The position numbers were made by a program, and so were the translations under genes. Shown piece by piece: positions 8,446 to 16,924 of a stretch of DNA of 64,000 nucleotides. The number at the start of each line of letters is the position of its first letter. Position 1 is the stretch's first letter. The DNA lies in NCBI RefSeq assembly GCF_042650605.1, contig NZ_JBHSBN010000027.1:1-64000 (forward strand), given 5' to 3'. The notes under the pieces were generated by a model. It had not been told where the DNA came from and made no database searches. It saw only the letters and a list, made by a program, of their open reading frames with translations. Source of the DNA: Micromonospora_J zhanjiangensis. Lineage in GTDB: Bacteria > Actinomycetota > Actinomycetes > Mycobacteriales > Micromonosporaceae.

Positions 8446-9999
8446 GTGGTATCGAATTCACAGTACGTCGCATGGTTGCTACGGGTGAATCGTCGGCATT
8501 GCCTGGATCCCAAATTGCGGTCCGGAAAGGGTTTTGCCCAGGTGTACCGGCGGGACGGCGCACGCCCTCTCGCGGCGTCGCACATCACCAGGTGGGAAAA
8601 CGGCGAGCTGACGCTGAAGCGGTCGACGGTACGCCGATACGAGCACCTACTCGGACTGCCGCCCGACTCCATCATGTCCGTCAGTGACTCCGTGACCCAT
8701 CTGCTGGCCAATGCCGACACCCCACTGCGGCAGGGCTCGGTCGCTGATCCGGACAGTCAACTCGATCGCCTGTACGACCTGCTCGGACGGGCCGAGACGC
8801 CCGGTGCGATGAGTGGTCCGGCGTGGGGTGAGTTGACCGAAATCATCGCCGCCCGACCGCATCTGGTGCCGTACCCACCTCGTCTCTGGCAGACGCTCAG
8901 CGAGCAACTGCTCAATGAACTGGTCCTCGCCGAGGGGATCGCCTGGACGCAGCGTCAGTCGGCCATCAGTCGACTGCTCCAACATCCGGTCGGAGCTCGG
9001 TACGCGATCGCCACCTGTATCGCGCTCGCCGAGGATCAGTCCTCGGCCGCGGTGATCGAGCCGTTGTCTCTGCTGGACGCCAGCGGCCTGCCGGCGGCGA
9101 ACCGCTACGTCCTGCAACAGATGGAACATCCCAGCAGCGGACGGGCACGGTTCGGGGCGATGTTGGCGGCTGTCCAGAAGGTGCGACGGGGACATTTCCT
9201 ACCGGTCGAGCTACCGCGACTGGCGGTGATCATCGCGGAGTCGCTGGACGACGGAACCGTTGGGCAGGCCGAACGCCTGCTCGCGATTGAGGGGGCACGC
9301 ACACTGCTTCGACGGCTGAGCCCGGACGCGAGGGTGCGGTTGTGCCGGCGGCTACCAGCATTGGCGGCCGCATACGACCGGCCGGACGTGGACCCGGCGA
9401 CCACGGTGGCCAGCCGGCGGGTCGCGGCGCAGGCGCAGGCGCTGCTGCATGAGAAGCCCGGTCCGCCGGACGAGATCCTTTCCACGGCAATCTGGGAGGC
9501 GGTGTACGGCGGCAACCCGGACCGTCGACTGGCCGCCGCCTTGTTGCTCCAGGTTTCTCCGTACCGGGAGCCGGTGGGCCGGCTGTTGGTGGCCGACCTG
9601 AAGGAAGGGCTGGGCACGAGGGCCGGGGCGGCGTCCGCCAGCACCGTGTTCGAGACCCTGACCCGGATGGGGGTCGACAGCCACCGGCCACTGATCCGGG
9701 AGGTGCTCACCGGGCCGGGATTCGACGCGAAGGTCCGGCACGCGGCCGCTTGGGCCACGCCGCACTGCGCCGGCCGGCAATCCGCACCGGCCTGGCGGCG
9801 CATCCTCGCCGCCCAGCGCTCGACCTGGCACCGGGCACCCGGCGGGCTCGGCGAGCATACGTTGACCGGCATCATCTACGGCATCGGCACCGACGGGCAC
9901 CGGGACCTGCTGACCGAGATCCGCGATTACTCCTGGCTACCTGCCTCGTCCCGAATCATGGCCGCCTGGATGCTGAACCACCGACCGCCCACGGTGTGA
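8446..9999 (+). CDS. Helix-turn-helix protein with long alpha-helical repeat region
   Basis: The 517-residue protein starts at GTG 8446. Residues about 5-75 form an XRE-type HTH: YVAWLLRVNRRHCL, then ASHITRWENGELTLKRST, then VRRYEHLLGLP. The remaining 440 residues are helical and Leu/Ala/Arg-rich with HEAT/ARM-like periodicity (for example RLAAALLLQVSPYREPVGRL and AAAWATPHCAG). No enzymatic motif is visible. Proteins of this build are common in Micromonosporaceae and Streptomyces as orphan regulators; the partner and operator are unknown. It stands alone after a decayed spacer, with noticeably less extreme codon bias than the flanking metabolic genes. Confidence 0.7.
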   Translation: MVSNSQYVAWLLRVNRRHCLDPKLRSGKGFAQVYRRDGARPLAASHITRWENGELTLKRSTVRRYEHLLGLPPDSIMSVSDSVTHLLANADTPLRQGSVADPDSQLDRLYDLLGRAETPGAMSGPAWGELTEIIAARPHLVPYPPRLWQTLSEQLLNELVLAEGIAWTQRQSAISRLLQHPVGARYAIATCIALAEDQSSAAVIEPLSLLDASGLPAANRYVLQQMEHPSSGRARFGAMLAAVQKVRRGHFLPVELPRLAVIIAESLDDGTVGQAERLLAIEGARTLLRRLSPDARVRLCRRLPALAAAYDRPDVDPATTVASRRVAAQAQALLHEKPGPPDEILSTAIWEAVYGGNPDRRLAAALLLQVSPYREPVGRLLVADLKEGLGTRAGAASASTVFETLTRMGVDSHRPLIREVLTGPGFDAKVRHAAAWATPHCAGRQSAPAWRRILAAQRSTWHRAPGGLGEHTLTGIIYGIGTDGHRDLLTEIRDYSWLPASSRIMAAWMLNHRPPTV

Positions 10000-10108
10000 G
10001 CGGTACCTCGGAGGTCCAGCGGATCGGCTGGCCCGATCGCCCGCCGACGTCGCGATCGCCCGGTCGGGTTGCTCGGGTCGCCAGAAGCCGACCAGGGTGC
10101 CGCCGAGG

Positions 10109-10981
10109 TCAGACCACGGTGCCGGACAGGTGGGGTTTACCGGAGCGGGCGGCGTGTAGGGCGAACCTCCACGACCCGCCCTCGTCCGGCGCCGTCCGGG
10201 CCGCGCTGAAGGCGACCGTGGACGGCAGCGGCAGCGGCAGCTTGAAGGTCACGTCGACCGTGTGGGCGTCGGGCAGCCGGCCCTCCAGTGCGGCCAGGCA
10301 GCGGGCCTTGCTCCACATACCGTGCGCGATCGGGCGGGGGAAGCCGAGCAGCCGGGCGCCGATCCGGGAGGTGTGGATCGGGTTGTGGTCGCCGGAGACC
10401 CGGGCGTAGTCCGTACCGATGCGGGGCTCGACCCGCCAGTGGGCGGAAGCGGCCGGCGGCGCCGGCCGGTCACCCGCGCCGCGCCGCTCGCCGCCCGCGC
10501 CGGTGGGCTCCTTGCTCAGGTACGTCGAGACGCCGCGCCAGACCTCCGCCCCGTCGCAGGTGGCGGTGGCCACCACGTCGACCTGCCGACCCCGGTCGTG
10601 CGGGCGCAGGTCCTCGGCGCGCACGGTGAAGTCGAGGGTCTCCCCGGCCCGCACCGGGCGGGTCACGGTGATCCGGTTGGCCAGGTGCACCAGCCCCACC
10701 ATCGGGAACGGGAAGTCCGGCGCGGTCATCAGCCGCAGCGCCAGCGGGAACACCATGATGTGCGGGTACGTCGTCGGCAGGACGTCGCCGAGCCGGAAAC
10801 CGCAGACCCGGTCGTACGCGGCCAGGTGCGCCCGGTCGACGGTGACGCCGCGGACGGCCAGCTCGGTGTCGGGCAGTTCCCCGGCCCGGCGCCTGCCGCC
10901 CAGGCCGGGCACCATGCTCAGCGCCGCCCTGCGGTACAGCGGCCCGGCCGCCGGCATCCGGGGCAGCTCCATGACGGACAT
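10109..10981 (-). CDS. MaoC-family (R)-hydratase / FAS1-like dehydratase (HtdX-like)
   Basis: The 290-residue protein is a double hot-dog hydratase. The N-terminal half is degenerate (PHIMVFPLALRLM, NRITVTRPVRAGETLDF). The C-terminal half carries the hydratase-2 motif YARVSGDHNPIHTSRIGARL with the catalytic Asp/His pair, followed by FPRPIAHGMW. It would interconvert enoyl-thioesters and 3-hydroxyacyl-thioesters. It lies 60 bp downstream of the FabG4-like reductase on the same strand, matching mycobacterial htdX-fabG4 (Rv0241c-Rv0242c as I recall), so it probably acts with that reductase in a fatty acyl elongation or degradation cycle. Confidence 0.85.
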   Translation of the reverse strand: MSVMELPRMPAAGPLYRRAALSMVPGLGGRRRAGELPDTELAVRGVTVDRAHLAAYDRVCGFRLGDVLPTTYPHIMVFPLALRLMTAPDFPFPMVGLVHLANRITVTRPVRAGETLDFTVRAEDLRPHDRGRQVDVVATATCDGAEVWRGVSTYLSKEPTGAGGERRGAGDRPAPPAASAHWRVEPRIGTDYARVSGDHNPIHTSRIGARLLGFPRPIAHGMWSKARCLAALEGRLPDAHTVDVTFKLPLPLPSTVAFSAARTAPDEGGSWRFALHAARSGKPHLSGTVV

Positions 10982-11041
10982 TGGCTGTTCTCCGTTCTCG
11001 ATGTGGCCGGCGTTCCGATGTGGCCAGGACGCGGCGCCGGC

Positions 11042-12424
11042 TCAGGCGCCGAGCAGGCTCTGGCCGCAGACCCGGACGATGTTGCCGGTGATGCCGCCGG
11101 AGGCCGGGCTGGCGAACCAGGCGATGGTCTCCGCCACGTCCACCGGCAGGCCGCCCTGGGCCAGGCTGTTCATCCGCCGGCCCGCCTCGCGCAGCATGAT
11201 CGGGATCCGGGCGGTCAGCCGGGTCTCGATGAAGCCGGGCGCCACCGCGTTGACCGTGATGTCCCGGTCGGCCAGCACCGGGGCCATCGACCGGACCAGG
11301 CCGATCACGCCGGCCTTGGAGGTGGCGTAGTTGGTCTGGCCGCGGTTGCCGGCGATGCCGGCGATCGAGGAGACGCCGATCAGTCGCCCGCCGGGCCGGA
11401 TCAGGTCCCGCTCCAGCAGTACGTCGTTGATCCGTTCCTGGCTGGTGAGGTTGACCGACAGGACGGAGTCCCACCGCTCGGCGTCCATTCGGCCCAGGGT
11501 CTTGTCCCGAGTGATGCCGGCGTTGTGCACCACGACGTCGACCTGCCCGTGCCGGCCGGCGATGTGCTCGGCCAGCCGGTCCGGCGCCTTCTTGCCGGTC
11601 AGGTCGAGCTGCACGGCCTCGCCGCCGACGGCGTTGGCGACGGCGGCGAGTTCGGTGCCGGCGGCCGGGATGTCCAGCGCGATGACCGTGGCTCCGTCCC
11701 GGGCCAGCACCCGGGCCAGTTCGGCGCCGATGCCCCGGGCCGCCCCGGTGACCAGCGCGACCCGGCCGGCCAGTGGCCGGTCCCAGTCGTCCGGCGCGGT
11801 GGCCTTCCCGGGCCCGACCTCGATCACCTGGCCGGAGACGTACGCCGAGCGGCCGGAGAGCAGGAAGCGCAGCGTCGACTCCAGGCTGACCAGGGTGCCG
11901 TCGCCGGCCGGATCGGCGCCGGGTGCGACGTACACGAGTTGGGCGGTGCTGCCCCGGCCGAACTCCTTGCCGATGCTGCGGGTCAGACCCTCCAGCGCCC
12001 GCTGGGCGGTGGCCTCGCGCGGGCTGCCGCAGGATCCCGGCGGGGTGCCCAGCACGATCACCCGGCCGGACGGCCGCAGCGCCCGGGCCTGCGGATGGAA
12101 GAACTCCCAGAGGGCGTGCAGCTTCGTCGAGTCGGTGATCCCGGTCGCGTCGAAGACCAGCGCGGCGCCCTGCGGCGTCCGACCGGTGACCGGGTCGGCC
12201 CCGGCGGCGGCCGGGTCGCGCAGCTCGACGCCCATGCCGGTGAGCAGCGTGCCGACGGCGTCCCGGAGCCGGCCACCCGGTGCGGCGCCGAGCAGCACCG
12301 GGCCGTCGGTGACCGGGTCACCGGGCCGGTACCGGCGCAGGCGGGGCGGGTCGGGCAGGCCGAGCCGCTTGACGAGGGCCCGTCCGGGCCCGGAGTTGGC
12401 GAAGCTCGCGTACCGGTCGGTCAT
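11042..12424 (-). CDS. fabG4: FabG4-like 3-oxoacyl-thioester reductase (high-molecular-weight FabG)
   Basis: The 460-residue protein is almost twice the length of ordinary FabG. Residues 1 to about 215 form the flavodoxin-like extra domain typical of FabG4. Residues 220-460 are a short-chain dehydrogenase with cofactor motif TGAARGIG (226-233), the NAG motif (301-303) and the Tyr366-xxx-Lys370 pair in YATSK. Mycobacterial FabG4 is an NADH-dependent 3-oxoacyl-CoA/ACP reductase. It is upstream of the MaoC dehydratase in one operon and divergent from the thiolase at 12486, with a palindrome between. The symbol is by similarity of architecture and neighbourhood. Confidence 0.85.
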   Translation of the reverse strand: MTDRYASFANSGPGRALVKRLGLPDPPRLRRYRPGDPVTDGPVLLGAAPGGRLRDAVGTLLTGMGVELRDPAAAGADPVTGRTPQGAALVFDATGITDSTKLHALWEFFHPQARALRPSGRVIVLGTPPGSCGSPREATAQRALEGLTRSIGKEFGRGSTAQLVYVAPGADPAGDGTLVSLESTLRFLLSGRSAYVSGQVIEVGPGKATAPDDWDRPLAGRVALVTGAARGIGAELARVLARDGATVIALDIPAAGTELAAVANAVGGEAVQLDLTGKKAPDRLAEHIAGRHGQVDVVVHNAGITRDKTLGRMDAERWDSVLSVNLTSQERINDVLLERDLIRPGGRLIGVSSIAGIAGNRGQTNYATSKAGVIGLVRSMAPVLADRDITVNAVAPGFIETRLTARIPIMLREAGRRMNSLAQGGLPVDVAETIAWFASPASGGITGNIVRVCGQSLLGA

Positions 12425-12432
12425 AGGCGTAG

Positions 12433-12448
12433 CCTACTGGCGAGTAGG
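12433..12448. promoter_or_regulatory. Palindrome in the fabG4 / thiolase divergent promoter
   Basis: The sequence CCTACT-GGCG-AGTAGG is a perfect inverted repeat 9 bp upstream of the fabG4-like start and 38 bp upstream of the thiolase start. Its inner TAC-N6-GTA spacing equals that of the palindrome at 5819-5838, suggesting that the same TetR-type regulator, or a close relative, reads both. Confidence 0.55.
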
Positions 12449-12485
12449 TTGGACGCAAGCCCGAAATCAACCTGGAGGTGGCGGG

Positions 12486-13781
12486 ATGGCGCAGGAAGTC
12501 CGGCGGGTCGCGGTCGTCGGGGGCAACCGGATCCCGTTCGCCCGTTCCAACGGTCGCTACGCCCACGCGTCCAACCAGGACATGCTCACGGCGGCGTTGG
12601 ACGGCCTGGTGGCCCGGTTCGGCCTGGCCGGTGAGCGGCTCGGCGAGGTGGTGGCCGGGGCGGTGCTCAAGCACGCCCGGGACTTCAACCTGACCCGCGA
12701 GGTGGTGCTCGGCTCGAAACTCGACCCGCACACCCCGGCGTACGACATCCAGCAGGCCTGCGGCACCGGCCTGGAGGCCGCGATCCTGGTCGCCAACAAG
12801 ATCGCCCTCGGCCAGATCGAGGTCGGCGTCGCCGGCGGTACGGACACCACCTCGGACGCCCCACTGGCACTCAACGAGGACCTGCGCCGGGCGCTGATCA
12901 TGGTCAACAACGCGAAGACGCTGGGCGGCCGGCTGCGGGCGGCCATGATGATCCGGCCGTTGCAGCCGTTCAAGCCGGAGATCCCGCGCAACGCGGAACC
13001 GCGTACCGGGCTGTCGATGGGCGACCACGCGGCGGTCACGGCGCTGCGCTGGGGCGTCGACCGGCGGGCCCAGGACGAACTGGCCCTGGCGTCGCACCAG
13101 CGGCTCGCCGCGGCGTACCAGCGGGGCTTCTTCGACGACCTGGTCACGCCGTACCTGGGGTTGGAGCGGGATCAGAACCTGCGGCCGGACACCACGCTGG
13201 AGAAGCTGGGCTCGCTCAAGCCGGTCTTCGGCACCCGCGGCGCGGACGCCGACCGGGCCTCGATGACGGCCGGCAACTCGTCGCCGCTCACCGACGGCGC
13301 CTCCACCGTGCTGCTCGCCTCGCAGGACTGGGCCCGGCAGCGGAACCTGCCGGTCCTCGCCTGGTTCGCGCACTGCGAGACGGCCGCGGTCGACTTCGTC
13401 CACGGTGACGAGGGGCTGCTGATGGCGCCGACGTACGCGGTGCCACGGATGCTCGCCCGGGCCGGCCTGACCCTCCAGGACTTCGACTACTACGAGATCC
13501 ATGAGGCGTTCGCCTCCCAGGTGTTGGCCACCCTGACCGCCTGGGAGTCGCCGGAGTTCTGCAAGGAGCGACTCGGCCTGGACGGGCCGCTGGGCGCGAT
13601 CGACCGGTCGAAGCTCAACGTGAACGGCTCCTCGCTGGCGGCCGGGCACCCGTTCGCCGCCACCGGCGGCCGGATCGTGGCGACGCTGGCCAAGCTGCTC
13701 GCCGAGGGTGGCTCCGGGCGCGGCCTGATCTCGATCTGCGCGGCCGGCGGGCAGGGCGTCACGGCGATCCTGGAGCGGTGA
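12486..13781 (+). CDS. Acetyl-CoA C-acyltransferase (thiolase, FadA2/FadI-like)
   Basis: The 431-residue thiolase has the nucleophilic Cys92 in YDIQQACGTG. It also has the YEIHEAFASQ segment, GHPFAATGGR with His388, and the C-terminal CAAGGQG with Cys418, the acid/base cysteine. It would cleave 3-oxoacyl-CoA with CoA or run the reverse condensation. The ATG at 12486 follows GGAGG. It is divergent from the fabG4-like/MaoC operon, the same arrangement as mycobacterial fabG4 and fadA2. The three enzymes supply thiolysis, reduction and dehydration steps of one acyl-CoA cycle. Confidence 0.9.
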   Translation: MAQEVRRVAVVGGNRIPFARSNGRYAHASNQDMLTAALDGLVARFGLAGERLGEVVAGAVLKHARDFNLTREVVLGSKLDPHTPAYDIQQACGTGLEAAILVANKIALGQIEVGVAGGTDTTSDAPLALNEDLRRALIMVNNAKTLGGRLRAAMMIRPLQPFKPEIPRNAEPRTGLSMGDHAAVTALRWGVDRRAQDELALASHQRLAAAYQRGFFDDLVTPYLGLERDQNLRPDTTLEKLGSLKPVFGTRGADADRASMTAGNSSPLTDGASTVLLASQDWARQRNLPVLAWFAHCETAAVDFVHGDEGLLMAPTYAVPRMLARAGLTLQDFDYYEIHEAFASQVLATLTAWESPEFCKERLGLDGPLGAIDRSKLNVNGSSLAAGHPFAATGGRIVATLAKLLAEGGSGRGLISICAAGGQGVTAILER

Positions 13782-13873
13782 GCGCGAGCGGGGCCGCGAC
13801 AACAGCGGGGCTCAGCGGGCCGGTGACCGGTACGCCACGGCGTTGTCGGTCGCCGGTCCTAGACTCACCCACT

Positions 13874-14335
13874 GTGAGCGCCGCACCGCGTCGAGCCCCC
13901 GGCGACCTGCTGGTGCACCTGCGTCGGGCCCGCGACCACATCGACCGGCACTACACCGAGCCGTTGGACCTGGCGACGCTCGCCGCGGTCGCCGGGATCA
14001 GCAAGTTCCACTTCCAGCGGTTGTTCACCGTGACCTACGGCGTCTCGCCCGCCGCGCACCTGTCCCGGCGCCGGGTCGAGCGGGCCCAGGATCTGCTCCG
14101 GGCCACCAACCTCACCGTCACCGAGGTCTGCCACGCCGTCGGGTTCACCAGCCTCGGCTCGTTCAGCAGCCGGTTCCGGGAGGTGGTCGGCGAGTCGCCG
14201 AGCGAGTTCCAGCGCCGGTGGGCGGCGGCCGGTGCGCCGCACATCCCGGGCTGCTTCGTCTTCATGTGGGGCCTGGCCGAGCGGCGAAAGGGATCCGCAA
14301 GCGAGGAGAAGTCGCAGGTCAGCGGCGACTTTTAG
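13874..14335 (+). CDS. AraC-family transcriptional regulator (DNA-binding domain only)
   Basis: The 153-residue protein is essentially one AraC double-HTH: HIDRHYTEPLDLATLAAVAG, then ISKFHFQRLFTVTYGVSPAA for the first motif, and AQDLLRATNLTVTEVCHAVG plus FTSLGSFSSRFREVVG for the second. It has no effector domain. The GTG at 13874 is used because the longer frame (from 13778) overlaps the end of the thiolase and has no similarity. It is 9 bp from the VOC protein gene; AraC plus VOC pairs are common in actinobacteria, and the regulator probably controls that gene. Confidence 0.85.
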   Translation: MSAAPRRAPGDLLVHLRRARDHIDRHYTEPLDLATLAAVAGISKFHFQRLFTVTYGVSPAAHLSRRRVERAQDLLRATNLTVTEVCHAVGFTSLGSFSSRFREVVGESPSEFQRRWAAAGAPHIPGCFVFMWGLAERRKGSASEEKSQVSGDF

Positions 14336-14344
14336 GCTGCTCGC

Positions 14345-14770
14345 ATGATTACCAACATCTCCATCGCCAGCGTTTTCGTCAAGGACGTCGATGCGTCCAA
14401 GGCGTTCTACATCGATGTTCTCGGGTTTGCCGAGCACACCGACATCACCCTCGGTGACTACCGCTGGTGCACCGTCAAGCACCCCAGCCAGCCGGAGTTG
14501 CAGGTGCACCTGACCATCCCCGGGCCGCCGATCTCGCCCGACATGGTGGCCGCGATCAACCGGGCCCAGGACGAGGGCGGCATGTTCGGCCTCGGCATGA
14601 ACGTGGACGACTGTCGCAAGACCTGCGAGGACCTGCGGGCCAAGGGGGTCGATTTCGTCCAGGAGCCGGAGGACCGCCCGTACGGCGTGGAGGCCGTCGC
14701 CCGGGACAACTCGGGCAACTGGATGGTCCTGGTCGAGCCGCGGGAGTTCACCCCGGAGCCGCCGGCCTGA
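14345..14770 (+). CDS. VOC-family (glyoxalase/bleomycin-resistance fold) protein
   Basis: The 141-residue protein has paired beta-alpha-beta-beta-beta units. The first is ISIASVFVKDVDASKAFYID, with VLGF; the second is GLGMNVDDCRKTCEDLRAKG, with DNSGNWMVLVEP at the end. It may be an enzyme, a binding protein or a resistance protein; the substrate is unknown. It is adjacent to, and probably co-expressed with, the AraC-type regulator 9 bp upstream. Confidence 0.8.
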   Translation: MITNISIASVFVKDVDASKAFYIDVLGFAEHTDITLGDYRWCTVKHPSQPELQVHLTIPGPPISPDMVAAINRAQDEGGMFGLGMNVDDCRKTCEDLRAKGVDFVQEPEDRPYGVEAVARDNSGNWMVLVEPREFTPEPPA

Positions 14771-14921
14771 CCCGGACCGGACCGGACCGCGCCGGGTCGG
14801 CGCCGCGCCGCGCCGCCGGCCCGCCGGGAAGCCGCCGACCGCCGGGACTCGGCCGGTCCGCTCGACGTGCGGGCCGGCCGGCCCGTGCGGGGCCGGGAAC
14901 GCGGTACGGGAGAATGCCGGG

Positions 14922-16355
14922 GTGACCCAGCGCCCGCAGATCCCCAACGTGCTCGCCCACCGCTACGCGTCCCCGGAACTGGTCGCCCTCTGGTCGCCGG
15001 AGGAGAAGATCCGGATGGAACGCCGGTTGTGGCTCGCCGTCCTGCGCGCCCAGCGGGATCTCGGCGTGCCGGTGCCGGACGGCGTCGTCGAGGCGTACGA
15101 GCGGGTGCTGGACACCGTCGACCTGGCCTCGATCGCGGACCGCGAGCGGGTCACCCGGCACGACGTGAAGGCGCGGATCGAGGAGTTCAGCGCGCTGGCC
15201 GGGCACGAGCACGTGCACAAGGGCATGACCTCCCGCGACCTGACCGAGAACGTCGAGCAACTGCAGATCCGGGCCTCGTTGGAACTGGTCCGGGACCGGG
15301 TGGTGGCGACACTGGCCCGGCTGGGTCGGCTGGCGGCCGAACACGCCGACCTGGTGATGGCCGGCCGGTCGCACAACGTGGCGGCGCAGGCGACCACGCT
15401 GGGCAAGCGGTTCGCCTCGGCCGCCGAGGAGCTGCTCATCGCGTACGAGCGGCTGGTCGAGCTGATCGACCGCTACCCGCTGCGCGGCGTCAAGGGCCCG
15501 GTGGGTACGGCCGCCGACCAGCTCGACCTGTTCGACGGTGATCCGGACAAGGTGGCCGAGCTGGAGCGGCGGGTCGCCGCGCACCTGGGCTTCCGGCGGG
15601 TGCTGCACAGCGTCGGTCAGGTCTACCCGCGCTCGCTGGACCTGGACGTGGTGGCCGCGCTGGCGCAGACCGCCGCCGCGCCGTCCTCGCTGGCCACCAC
15701 GATCCGGCTGATGGTCGGCCAGGAGTTGGCCACCGAGGGCTTCCGGCCGGGCCAGGTCGGCTCCAGCGCCATGCCGCACAAGATGAACACCCGGTCCAGC
15801 GAGCGGGTCAACGGCTTCGCGGTGATCCTGCGGGGCTACCTGTCGATGGTCGGCGAACTCGCCGGCGACCAGTGGAACGAGGGCGACGTGTCCTGTTCGG
15901 TGGTCCGCCGGGTGGCACTGCCGGACGCCTTCTTCGCCGCCGACGGGCTGTTCCAGACCTTCCTCACCGTGCTGGACGAGTTCGGCGCGTACCCGGCGGT
16001 CATCGCCCGGGAGCTGGACCGCTACCTCCCCTTCCTGGCCACCACGAAGATCCTGGTCGGCGCGGTCCGCCGGGGGGTCGGCCGGGAGCAGGCCCACGAG
16101 GCGATCAAGGAACACGCGGTCGCCGTCGCGTTGGGCATGCGGGAGAAGGGGCTGACCGACAACGACCTGTTCGACCGGCTGGCCGGGGACACCCGGCTGG
16201 GGCTGTCCCGGGGCGAGATCGACGCGCTGGTGGCCGACCGTACGGCCTTCGTCGGCGCGGCGGGCGCCCAGGTTCGCGCGGTGGTGGACCGGATCGCCGA
16301 GGTCCTGGCCGCGCACCCGGAAGCCGCCGCCTACCACCCGGAACCGATCCTCTGA
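14922..16355 (+). CDS. purB: Adenylosuccinate lyase
   Basis: The 477-residue protein is a fumarase/aspartase superfamily lyase with the signature SSAMPHKMN in the catalytic loop, plus HEHVHKGMTSRDLTENVEQL and GRSHNVAAQATTLGKRFAS. It performs two purine steps: SAICAR to AICAR plus fumarate, and adenylosuccinate to AMP plus fumarate. The start is GTG at 14922. It lies 1.3 kb upstream of the purSQL operon but is separated by an opposite-strand gene, so it is likely transcribed on its own. Confidence 0.95.
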   Translation: MTQRPQIPNVLAHRYASPELVALWSPEEKIRMERRLWLAVLRAQRDLGVPVPDGVVEAYERVLDTVDLASIADRERVTRHDVKARIEEFSALAGHEHVHKGMTSRDLTENVEQLQIRASLELVRDRVVATLARLGRLAAEHADLVMAGRSHNVAAQATTLGKRFASAAEELLIAYERLVELIDRYPLRGVKGPVGTAADQLDLFDGDPDKVAELERRVAAHLGFRRVLHSVGQVYPRSLDLDVVAALAQTAAAPSSLATTIRLMVGQELATEGFRPGQVGSSAMPHKMNTRSSERVNGFAVILRGYLSMVGELAGDQWNEGDVSCSVVRRVALPDAFFAADGLFQTFLTVLDEFGAYPAVIARELDRYLPFLATTKILVGAVRRGVGREQAHEAIKEHAVAVALGMREKGLTDNDLFDRLAGDTRLGLSRGEIDALVADRTAFVGAAGAQVRAVVDRIAEVLAAHPEAAAYHPEPIL

Positions 16356-16377
16356 CCGGCGCGCGCGGCGGACGGAC

Positions 16378-16833
16378 TCACGACCCCCGGGTGGGGGTTT
16401 CGCCCGCGGTGCGCAGGGTGGGGCCGGTGGGCGGTTCGGCGATGGCGCCGGAGTCGACCGGCTCCGCGCCGTGCGCCGTCTCGGCCGCCATCAGCGGTTG
16501 GTCCGGCGGGACGAGCGCGGGGCTCTGGTAGACGACCACCGCGGTGCCGTACGCGCAGACCTCCATCCACATCTCGCCCACCTCGCGGTGCTCGAACCGC
16601 ATGCCGAGCACCGCGTTGGCGCCGAGCCGGCGGGCCTCCTCACCCAGCCGGGCCACCGCGTCGGTACGCCACCGGGTCAGGTTCTCCGGCGCCGCCGGGT
16701 CGTACGCGCCGCCGCGCAGGTTCTTCACCCCCTCGCGGTAGGGGTTGCGGGTACGGGCCTGGGAGGACACGACCTGGCCGAGGATCTGCCGGATTTCGTA
16801 TCCAGGGAGACTGTCCGTCGTCACGACCAGCAT
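16378..16833 (-). CDS. YbjQ / DUF74 family protein
   Basis: The 151-residue protein has the compact YbjQ fold: MLVVTTDSLPGYEIRQILGQ, then an arginine-rich loop, DAVARLGEEARRLGANAVLG, and MRFEHREVGEMWMEVCAYGT. The C-terminal 35 residues are low-complexity. The family is annotated as putative heavy-metal binding, with no proven function. It is convergent with purB (22-bp gap). Confidence 0.8.
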   Translation of the reverse strand: MLVVTTDSLPGYEIRQILGQVVSSQARTRNPYREGVKNLRGGAYDPAAPENLTRWRTDAVARLGEEARRLGANAVLGMRFEHREVGEMWMEVCAYGTAVVVYQSPALVPPDQPLMAAETAHGAEPVDSGAIAEPPTGPTLRTAGETPTRGS

Positions 16834-16924
16834 GATGTTGATGCTGGCAGAGCGGGACCGGCGGCAATGCGAGGAGTGTTCACATCAGCGGATGCTGCGA
16901 AACGGTACGGCGGGGACGAGCGGG

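Noticed and set aside
10262..12634. A 790-codon plus-strand frame opposite the MaoC and fabG4 genes
   Set aside because: It crosses two good minus-strand genes and the divergent promoter, and has no recognisable domain.
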